Under the pieces are notes generated by a model. That model had not been told where the DNA came from and did not search any database. It worked only from the letters and a program-made list of their open reading frames with translations. From a bacterium (GTDB lineage Bacteria; Bacteroidota; Ignavibacteria; Kapaibacteriales; Kapaibacteriaceae): DNA of 41,765 bases. Positions 1-6,140 of the stretch are shown piece after piece. The position numbers were made by a program, and so were the translations under genes. Each line of letters begins with the position of its first letter. Within the stretch, counting starts at the first letter, position 1. The stretch is from the NCBI GenBank assembly GCA_024711065.1, contig JANJTN010000083.1:1-41765 (forward strand), written 5' to 3'.

Positions 1-561
1 CCAGAACTCGAAGGTATGGGGCTTGAGCACGTAGCCACCCCAGGTGTCGGGACGCGGCACGTCCTTGCCCTCGTACTCTTGGAGGAGCCGCTGGTAGCGT
101 TCTTCGAGTTCGTCGCGAGAGGTTAGAACACTGCTCTGGGCCGAGGCAATGGCACCGACGCGGCTTTCGAAGGGACGCGACTGGAAGTAGGCGTCGGACT
201 CTTCGGCACTGACCTTGCTGACCACACCGGCGATGCGCACCTGCCGCTCCAGCTCGGGCCAGAAGAACAGCAGCGACGCTCGTGGATTGGCCGCCAGGTC
301 GTGGGCTTTGGCGCTGCCGTAGTTGGTGTAGAACACCAACCCCTCTGCCACAAGCCCCTTTAACAACACGATCCGTGCCGATGGATGTCCGTCTGCCGAC
401 GCCGTGGCCAGAGTCATGGCCGATGGCTCCATCACTTGGGCACCCATGGCTTCGTCGAACCACATGGAGAACTGCTCCAACGGATCGTCTTGCACGGACC
501 GTCGGGTGAGCTCTTCGCGGGCGTATTCGCGCCGCAACGCAGCGATGTCTCGAGTGTTCAT
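1..561 (-). CDS. pdxH: pyridoxamine 5'-phosphate oxidase (3' end outside the window)
   Basis: This is an FMN-dependent oxidase that converts pyridoxamine or pyridoxine 5'-phosphate to pyridoxal 5'-phosphate in the cytosol. From the ATG at 561 the frame is open for 187 codons to the window edge. It shows the family's N-terminal order: a DPLEQF-type substrate-channel segment, then MTLATAS.DG.PSARIVLLKG (an FMN-binding strand), FYTNYGSAKAHDL and ANPRASLLFFWPELERQVRI, then the 'SRPFESRVGA' and 'RPDTWGGY' segments typical of PdxH. The extreme C terminus (the usual R.R motif) lies beyond base 1. It starts 2 bp after the stop of the M1 aminopeptidase gene, so it is probably the last gene seen of a four-gene operon. 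Identification is firm; only completeness is unknown. Confidence 0.93.
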   Translation of the reverse strand, partial: MNTRDIAALRREYAREELTRRSVQDDPLEQFSMWFDEAMGAQVMEPSAMTLATASADGHPSARIVLLKGLVAEGLVFYTNYGSAKAHDLAANPRASLLFFWPELERQVRIAGVVSKVSAEESDAYFQSRPFESRVGAIASAQSSVLTSRDELEERYQRLLQEYEGKDVPRPDTWGGYVLKPHTFEFW

Positions 562-563
562 GC

Positions 564-2639
564 TTAATCGATGATGGGAAGCGTAAAGGTCCGGACCTGT
601 CCGTGGTGTTCCACGGCCAGCGCCACAATGCCGAGCGGCCACGAAGCGCTGGACAATGCCACAAGTCCATTAGACTCGGTCACATCCGCCAGCGTGCGTC
701 CGTCCATGGTTACCACTCGCACGCGGCTGCCGGGCTGCACACTCGCCGTTACCAGAGTGCCGCGCACGGTTGGGACGGCACTGGTGATGGTGGCAAGGGG
801 CTGGTCGGCTTCGTCGCTCACGGAGGTGACCACGGTTGAGGATGTTTCGCAGAGGATGTCCATGTTGGGGTCGATCTCCAACGTGTCAGGCTGGAACGGC
901 GCATAGATCTGGATCTGTTGTACGCGTTGCTGCATCAGTAGCGTGACGTCCATACTCTGGTCTCCACTTCGCAGGCGGAGCGTGACAGGCGTTTCAAAGA
1001 CATCCGGGACGCCTTCCTTGCTCTGCACCTGCCGAATGGTCACATATGTCAGATACTGGCCGTCCTCCGGGATCGTGTTCATGCGGGCGATGCCAACATA
1101 TTGCGGGTGACCGGCCTGGTAGAGCCACTGGTCAAAGAACGTGTCCCACGGCACCATCGGTGTGGGGATCTCTCGCTGCATCACCTCCATCAAGTCTACC
1201 GTCTGTGCCGCCCCGAACGAATACTGCCGTACGTAGGTCTGCAAGGACGCAAAGAAGGCACTGTCGCCCACCATGCGGCGCATCATATGATACACCCAGG
1301 CACTCTTGGAATACGTGGTGGCTTCGTTGAAGATGAAACCGATCGGAATGTCGTACACCGGCGGCTCGTCCAGCCCACGCCGCAGGTACCGCGAGCGCCG
1401 GCTGAGCATCACGGCATCATAGCCCTCTTGTCCGAGCAGATGTTCCCACCACAGGGCCTCGCCGAACGACGCGCCCCCTTCATTCAACCAGATGTCGGCC
1501 CAGGTGGCACACGTAACCTCGTCTCCCAGCCACTGATGCGCCAGCTCGTGGGCATAGCCCAGCTCCACGTCGCCTCGCAGCCAGCGGCGGTTGATGGTGG
1601 ACATCGTCTGATGCTCCATCCCACCGAACTGGATCGGCGCAACCGTCATGTGTCCGTAGGTGGCTAGCGGATAGGGCCCGAACGCCCGCTCGAACGGCAC
1701 GAACATTTCCGGGATGTTGGCAAGGGCTCGCACGGCGCTATACTGTTCACCATCGTGGTCGGCCAACCAGTGATAGTTCAGGATCGGGATCGTAGTGCCG
1801 TTCTGCAGTGTGGCTTCCTGATCGTAGCGATGATAGCGCGAAGCGCTCACGGCAAAGAGATACGTGGGCATGATGCTGGGCTCGTGCCAGGTTTGCCAGG
1901 ACGTGGTGTCGGAGTCGGCCGTACTGTCTGTCCGTGTGCCGTTGCTTACGGCTGTGAATCCCTGTGGGACGCGGACGTGGGCCGTGAAGACGGCTTTGTC
2001 ATGGGGCTTGTCGTTACACGGGAACCATCGGCGGGCATCTTCCGGCTGCGAGAACGTAAAGGCGATCGGCTCCAACAGTCCCAGCGTATCGGCCTCGAAC
2101 GGTGAGAACGCGTTGAATCCTCGCGTGTCTCTGCCGATCGCATAGAAGATCTCCAGTGTGAACGTCTCTCCCGGTGCCACGGGAGCCGGCAGCGTGATCA
2201 CGAGTGTGGAGGTTAGTTGCTGCATGTCGGCGGTGACGCCATTCACTTTCACGGAGTCGGTGAGCAGGGAGACCGCATCCAGGGTGATCGTCGAGACCGG
2301 GACGGCTGCAACACTGGAGATCCGTACGTCGGCCAGCAAGCGGGCTTCGACCTTGCGCGGACCACGATCGGACCGTTTGATCGTCAGGGCGTCTACCCAG
2401 TCCATCCATAGCTCGTAGGACAACACGTCCAGCGTTGAATCAATGTCCTTGCGTGGGAAGCCCCCTTCCATCACCAGGGGCGCATGACGTGGCTGCATCG
2501 CTTCTCGGAGCGTTGGATCCAGGTAGAACGCGTCCACGAACGCCTGCTTGGTCTCGGGGACCTGTGCGAACAACGTCAGGGTGGAGAGGGTGCAAAGGGT
2601 GAGAAGGGTAAGGAAGGTGTGTCGCCGTTTACGCGCCAT
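564..2639 (-). CDS. secreted M1-family zinc aminopeptidase
   Basis: A 691-residue metallopeptidase predicted to remove N-terminal residues from peptides outside the cytoplasm. The start at 2639 gives a clear signal peptide (MARKRRH, hydrophobic stretch, LFAQ); in-frame ATGs at 2672 and further upstream would only add non-signal sequence inside the preceding gene. The family signatures are GGMEH (about residues 339-343), HELAHQW (364-370) and the distal zinc Glu in LNEGGA (about 387), after an N-terminal beta-saddle domain. The last 70 or so residues (from about VRGTLVTASV) look like a degenerate type IX sorting domain with an MDGRTL turn, suggesting export to the surface. The gene overlaps the upstream hydrolase gene by 11 bp and ends 2 bp before pdxH. 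Catalytic residues are intact, so activity is expected; substrate range cannot be judged. Confidence 0.9.
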   Translation of the reverse strand: MARKRRHTFLTLLTLCTLSTLTLFAQVPETKQAFVDAFYLDPTLREAMQPRHAPLVMEGGFPRKDIDSTLDVLSYELWMDWVDALTIKRSDRGPRKVEARLLADVRISSVAAVPVSTITLDAVSLLTDSVKVNGVTADMQQLTSTLVITLPAPVAPGETFTLEIFYAIGRDTRGFNAFSPFEADTLGLLEPIAFTFSQPEDARRWFPCNDKPHDKAVFTAHVRVPQGFTAVSNGTRTDSTADSDTTSWQTWHEPSIMPTYLFAVSASRYHRYDQEATLQNGTTIPILNYHWLADHDGEQYSAVRALANIPEMFVPFERAFGPYPLATYGHMTVAPIQFGGMEHQTMSTINRRWLRGDVELGYAHELAHQWLGDEVTCATWADIWLNEGGASFGEALWWEHLLGQEGYDAVMLSRRSRYLRRGLDEPPVYDIPIGFIFNEATTYSKSAWVYHMMRRMVGDSAFFASLQTYVRQYSFGAAQTVDLMEVMQREIPTPMVPWDTFFDQWLYQAGHPQYVGIARMNTIPEDGQYLTYVTIRQVQSKEGVPDVFETPVTLRLRSGDQSMDVTLLMQQRVQQIQIYAPFQPDTLEIDPNMDILCETSSTVVTSVSDEADQPLATITSAVPTVRGTLVTASVQPGSRVRVVTMDGRTLADVTESNGLVALSSASWPLGIVALAVEHHGQVRTFTLPIID

Positions 2640-3525
2640 GAGGGCCTGTTCGAGGAAGTGGAGAGCGTTCATTAACATAATGGTCCATCCACCAACGGAT
2701 GTCGGCATTGGATTCGTTCCGGCGTCCGGCCAGCACGTGGTCGGCGTGATCGTACATCACCAGTTTGTATGGATGCTGCAGTGCTTGAAGTCGAAGCCCC
2801 AACTGGAGCGCATGCTCGGCCGGAACGCGACGGTCTCCGGTGCCGTGTAGCAGCAGTAGCGGGGTGGTCCGGCACAGGGTCTCGGCCCAATTGAGCACGC
2901 TCCGTCTGGCCGCTTCTACGTGCTCGACTGCGTTCGGTGGAAGATGTTTCTGCATGGTGCGCCGGATATAGGCTGATTCGGCTTCGCGATCGATCATGGT
3001 TGGCGCGCCGAATGTTGCGGCGGCGCGGAACCGATCGGTGCGAGCCAGCATCTGAAAGGCCATCATTCCACCGCGGCTGCCGCCGATCAGGCCGATCCGA
3101 TCCGGGTCCACATAACCGAACCCGTCAAGCAGTGGCAGTAGAGCCATGGCATCATCCACGTCGCCGGCTCCCCATTCCTCCACATCACCTTCGCTGCCGC
3201 CCACACCACGATAGTTGGAGGCCACAACCACAAAACCCCAGGCGGCATAGGTGCCGATGATCTGCATGGCCGCTTCAGACGTTAGCGCGCCTCGTGGACC
3301 GCTGCCACCGCGGTTGAAGATGATGGCCGGATAGGTGCCGGTCCGCGCCGGTGGAAGGGCCAACCAACCCTGGATGCGGCGACCGTTGCTGGCATAGGTG
3401 ATCTGGTGCAGCGTCACGGCCTCGAAGCGCTGCAGATCTTGTCCCGCGAGCGCTCGGCGGGCCATGGAAAGGGCGGTAGACGGTGTGGGGACCTCCGTCG
3501 ATGCCAGCAGGGTCCCGTCCTGCAT
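2629..3525 (-). CDS. alpha/beta hydrolase, prolyl-oligopeptidase (S9)-like
   Basis: A 298-residue serine hydrolase with the S9/dienelactone-type fold and no N-terminal beta-propeller. The nucleophile motif is GGSRGG (Ser about 150), the acid is in LLHGTGDRRVP (Asp about 231), and the His is in YDHADHVL (about 263). An FNRGGSG oxyanion-hole segment lies near residue 71, and NYRGVGGSEG is the usual loop before the catalytic helix. No signal peptide is visible, so it is probably cytosolic. The ATG at 3525 overlaps the upstream TGA by one base (TGATG); a GTG at 3528 would give a 4 bp overlap. Translational coupling to the amidohydrolase-like gene and to the M1 peptidase suggests a peptide-degradation role, but an esterase function is equally possible. 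Confidence 0.8.
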   Translation of the reverse strand: MQDGTLLASTEVPTPSTALSMARRALAGQDLQRFEAVTLHQITYASNGRRIQGWLALPPARTGTYPAIIFNRGGSGPRGALTSEAAMQIIGTYAAWGFVVVASNYRGVGGSEGDVEEWGAGDVDDAMALLPLLDGFGYVDPDRIGLIGGSRGGMMAFQMLARTDRFRAAATFGAPTMIDREAESAYIRRTMQKHLPPNAVEHVEAARRSVLNWAETLCRTTPLLLLHGTGDRRVPAEHALQLGLRLQALQHPYKLVMYDHADHVLAGRRNESNADIRWWMDHYVNERSPLPRTGPHGA

Positions 3526-4823
3526 CACCGCTTGGCCCGTTCGCGATACTTCGTACTCAGACGCTTGTGCCGGTTGGACAGGTCCACCTCGCGTCCATCG
3601 ATCCAGGCACGTTCTACGATGTTGGAGCGGACGTCGAGGGCATCACCGGCCGACAGAAACAGCGTAGCGCTCTTGCCCTGTTCGATCGATCCGTAGCGAT
3701 CGTCGACCCCAAAGATGCGCGCCGCCGAAAGCGAGATCGCTCGCACGGCCGCTTCAGGTTCCAGACCGAACGCTACGGCCGTGCCCGCTTCGAAGGGCAT
3801 GTCGCGCTGACGCCAGGCACCGGGTCCTTCCAAACAGAATTCCACCCCCGCTTCGGCCAGTTGTGCCGGCAGCGTGAACGACTCGTCGTAGGCACCATCT
3901 TCACGCATCGGCAGCGAGTTCACGCGCTGGACAATCACCGGCACGTGCTGCTTCTGGAGTCGGTCCGCCACACTCATGGCTTCGGCACCACCGCGCAGGA
4001 TCATCCGCACGTTATACCGTTCGGCCAGGTTCAGTGCGGCTTCGATCTGCAATTGCGTATTGGCTTCGACGATCATGGGCAGCGACCCATCGAACACAGC
4101 TCGCATGGCTTCGAACCGGATATCCTTTTGCGTGGTATCCAGTCCGACGTCTGCAGCACGGTCGTAGGCTGCGGCCTCCCGAAAGAACTGCTCGATGCCG
4201 GCAATTGCCGACTGTTGTTGCTTCTGCCACTCATCGTCGGTGATCTCCATCCACCACGGCTTCTGCGTACCCATCGGGGGCCAGTGCACGATCATGGCCG
4301 AGCGCATCTGAACAGCGAGATCTTCCTTCGTCCATCCATCCAGGCGCATCAGCGAACTCATCCCGCTCACGTTCCCGCCGGTCGGCGTGCTGTTGGCCAG
4401 CAGGACCCCGTTGCTGCGGATGGTGGGGATCAGTTCGGAGTCCGGATCGTAGGCCGTTGCGGCCGTAACGTTGGGGTTGTACGGACCAACCTCGTTCATG
4501 TCCTGCGTGGAACGCACCGCATCGATCTCGACCAGTCCGAGCGTGGTTGCCGGAGCAATGAAACCGGGATAGACATGTTTGCCGGAGGCGTCGATCACCT
4601 CTGCGCCTTGCGGCGCGGTCACGGAGGTACCGATCGCCGTGATCACACCGTTATCGAACACCACCGAAGCCCCCTTCAGCACTTCTCCGGTGCCAAGGTG
4701 GACCGTGGCATTGCTGATCACGATCGGTTGACGCTGTGGCGCACCTGGGATCTCTTCCCCGGCGCGGACCGGGATCGCTGCCGCCAGGAGCGCAGCGATC
4801 ATCACGATGACGTTCAGTTTCAT
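3525..4823 (-). CDS. amidohydrolase-superfamily protein lacking metal ligands (probable pseudoenzyme)
   Basis: A 432-residue exported protein. The start at 4823 gives a signal peptide (MKLNVIVMIAALLAAAIPVRA). The overall plan is that of imidazolonepropionase-like amidohydrolases: an N-terminal beta-sandwich (VISNATVHLGTGEVL...DGVITAIG), the YPGFI strand, a TIM barrel, and a C-terminal GSIEQGKSATL composite domain. The metal ligands are missing: PGFI is followed by APATTLGL instead of D.H.H, the later His positions read IVEAN and ILRGGAEA, and the usual final Asp region reads LEGPGA. Similar HxH-less homologues are, to my knowledge, common in Bacteroidota, often beside a normal amidohydrolase; none is visible here. 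It is the first gene of the operon with the S9-like hydrolase, M1 peptidase and pdxH. A TAGTTTTG box ends 5 bp before the ATG, so the transcript may be leaderless. Confidence 0.82.
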   Translation of the reverse strand: MKLNVIVMIAALLAAAIPVRAGEEIPGAPQRQPIVISNATVHLGTGEVLKGASVVFDNGVITAIGTSVTAPQGAEVIDASGKHVYPGFIAPATTLGLVEIDAVRSTQDMNEVGPYNPNVTAATAYDPDSELIPTIRSNGVLLANSTPTGGNVSGMSSLMRLDGWTKEDLAVQMRSAMIVHWPPMGTQKPWWMEITDDEWQKQQQSAIAGIEQFFREAAAYDRAADVGLDTTQKDIRFEAMRAVFDGSLPMIVEANTQLQIEAALNLAERYNVRMILRGGAEAMSVADRLQKQHVPVIVQRVNSLPMREDGAYDESFTLPAQLAEAGVEFCLEGPGAWRQRDMPFEAGTAVAFGLEPEAAVRAISLSAARIFGVDDRYGSIEQGKSATLFLSAGDALDVRSNIVERAWIDGREVDLSNRHKRLSTKYRERAKR

Positions 4824-4828
4824 GGGCG

Positions 4829-4836
4829 CAAAACTA
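4829..4836 (-). promoter_or_regulatory. candidate -7 box (TAGTTTTG) for the amidohydrolase operon
   Basis: Read on the minus strand, TAGTTTTG fits the Bacteroidota TAnnTTTG element. It ends only 5 bp before the ATG at 4823, which would place the transcription start at or next to the start codon. No clear TTG -33 element is visible at the expected distance, so the call is tentative. Confidence 0.4.
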
Positions 4837-4872
4837 CGAGTCTTCCGCTTGAAGGGGGCTGGATATGAGATA

Positions 4873-4955
4873 CCCCCGGATGTCACCACTCATCCGGGGG
4901 CACTCCCCTTCTCACCTTTCACCACCACATCGAAGGGTAAGAAGGTCCTTCGATG
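4873..4955. other. two perfect inverted repeats between the amidohydrolase gene and tRNA-Pro
   Basis: Arms CCCCCGGATG and CATCCGGGGG (4873-4882 and 4891-4900) form a 10 bp stem with an 8-base loop. Arms CATCGAAGG and CCTTCGATG (4928-4936 and 4947-4955) form a 9 bp stem with a 10-base loop. Neither is followed by a T run on either strand, so they are not standard intrinsic terminators. They lie upstream of the candidate promoter of the minus-strand operon. Operator sites, a small RNA or a mobile repeat are all possible. The rest of the 4824-5085 gap shows only the tRNA promoter and one dispersed AAGGGGGCT copy (4852-4860). Confidence 0.5.
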
Positions 4956-5044
4956 CGTGTTACGTTACCGTAACGCCGGAAAATTAGGGAACCCGTGCAC
5001 TGAACGCCAGAAAAATGTGCCCCCCGGCTCGACTGTAATACACC

Positions 5045-5075
5045 TTGGCAGAGGGCTGGAACTTTCCGATCTTTG
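5045..5075 (+). promoter_or_regulatory. candidate promoter of tRNA-Pro
   Basis: TTG at 5045-5047, 20 bp, then GATCTTTG at 5068-5075, ending 10 bp before the tRNA. The arrangement matches the Bacteroidota TTG-N17-23-TAnnTTTG promoter with one mismatch (G for T). The spacing to the tRNA equals that of the tRNA-Val promoter at 15289-15318. Confidence 0.5.
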
Positions 5076-5085
5076 TGGCTTCGTT

Positions 5086-5160
5086 CGGGGTGTAGCGTAG
5101 CCCGGTTAGCGCGTCTGCTTTGGGAGCAGAAGGTCGCAGGTTCGAATCCTGCCACCCCGA
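5086..5160 (+). tRNA. tRNA-Pro (anticodon TGG)
   Basis: The acceptor arms CGGGGTG (5086-5092) and CACCCCG (5153-5159) pair fully. The anticodon stem TCTGC/GCAGA encloses the loop TTTGGGA, giving anticodon TGG, which reads CCA and, with wobble, other proline codons. The T arm contains the GGTTCGAATCC motif. The length to the discriminator base A is 75 nt. CCA is not encoded (the sequence continues CAA). The gene is directly followed by the heptamer repeat array. Confidence 0.95.
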
Positions 5161-5163
5161 CAA

Positions 5164-5312
5164 CGGAAAGCGGAAAGCGGAAAACGGAAAGCGAGTAGTA
5201 CCGCTTTCCGTTTTCCGTTTTCCGTTTTCCGCTTTCCGCTTTCAGCTTTCCGCTTTCCGTTTTCCGCTTTCTGCTTTCCGCTTTCCGTTTTCCGCTTTCC
5301 GCTTTCCGCTTT
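5164..5312. repeat. heptamer tandem array with an inverted 5' arm
   Basis: Bases 5201-5312 are sixteen consecutive 7 bp units, mostly CCGCTTT or CCGTTTT (single variants CAGCTTT and CTGCTTT). Bases 5164-5191 are four units of the reverse complement (CGGAAAG or CGGAAAA). The two blocks can fold into a roughly 30 bp hairpin with a short loop near 5193-5201, tolerating G-T pairs. The array fills the whole gap between the convergent tRNA-Pro and lipoprotein genes, and its last unit is shared with the lipoprotein's TAA. It may serve as a bidirectional terminator or transcript-end stabiliser; this is inference. Confidence 0.92.
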
Positions 5313-5946
5313 ACATCGCCGCGAGCTTGTCTAGTTTCATCGACGAGGCGACGCTCTTGACAAAGTTGGTCGACTCCTGCTTGGTTGCGCGGATGGAAAC
5401 CAGGAAGCGTCCTCCAACGCCGTAGGTGACCGTGGCGTCCTTGTTCACCTTGTCGAATTCTTCATAGCCGTTCACGAACTCGTTGTCGGTATTGAACGTG
5501 GCTGACATCGACTGGTCGTTATCCACCTTCATCTGTACGGCGAACATCGCTGCGGCTCCCATGTAGCCCATGGCTGAAGCGTTGTAATCGGTGATCGACA
5601 CATTCACACGTGAGCCATCGGGCTTGGTGAACTCCTTCTTGACCACGGTCATGCTCATACCCGGCGTGTTCACGGTCTCATACGATGGTTCCTTGGCTTC
5701 GTAGCTGCTGATCGAAACCGGCAAGTAGCCTTTCAACGCTTCAGGATCCATGGCCAGGGTGTCGCCTTTGGCAACGCGTTCCTGACGCCGCGCTTCCATC
5801 TTGTCCATTGTCTTGGCGGCGTCATCTGCAGAGGCCGCGATCGACTGTACATTCTTCATCGCTTCAGCGGCTTCGTTCAGCTCGCCACCGCAGGCAACCA
5901 GCATCAAACTGGCCGCGAACGATCCGATCATAACGATGTGTTTCAT
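5311..5946 (-). CDS. small predicted lipoprotein, function unknown
   Basis: A 211-residue protein starting at the ATG at 5946. [19 protein letters not shown] is a lipoprotein signal with the lipid-attachment Cys at 19, followed by GGE. After it comes a helical, charged stretch (about 25-60: [32 protein letters not shown], possibly a coiled coil), then a globular alpha/beta domain with the segments [16 protein letters not shown] and [10 protein letters not shown] do not recognise a catalytic motif or a named family. The upstream extension (MYHDVRSRT) would mask the lipobox and is rejected. The stop codon is embedded in the heptamer repeat. It is divergent from the large thioredoxin/NHL gene at 6141. 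Confidence 0.8.
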   Translation of the reverse strand: MKHIVMIGSFAASLMLVACGGELNEAAEAMKNVQSIAASADDAAKTMDKMEARRQERVAKGDTLAMDPEALKGYLPVSISSYEAKEPSYETVNTPGMSMTVVKKEFTKPDGSRVNVSITDYNASAMGYMGAAAMFAVQMKVDNDQSMSATFNTDNEFVNGYEEFDKVNKDATVTYGVGGRFLVSIRATKQESTNFVKSVASSMKLDKLAAM

Positions 5947-6140
5947 GGTTCGGCTCCGTACATCGTGATACAAACTCGGTACACCTGAAAGCCGTGATCG
6001 TGTCCCGGCATGTCCGAGGCGTCCAATTTAGCTGATTCAAGATTCCGTAACTTTTTGATATACTATGTGGTTGCACACATTCCCGGCAGGAGCGCCCTGT
6101 CAAGCAACACCCACCACACCATTCGAGACGGCACCCTACG

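Noticed and set aside
3483-4868. Long open frame (461 codons) antisense to the amidohydrolase-like gene
   Set aside because: Its translation is rich in Arg, His and Gly with no recognisable domain, and it mirrors the codon pattern of the real gene on the other strand. Similar antisense frames at 6384-7574, 9066-10229, 10329-11231 and 17556-18413 are rejected for the same reason.
5164-5312. CRISPR array or a low-complexity surface-protein gene
   Set aside because: Units are contiguous without spacers, and a 7 bp period shifts frame every unit, so neither a CRISPR nor a coding repeat fits. The open frame at 5120-5425 is a by-product.
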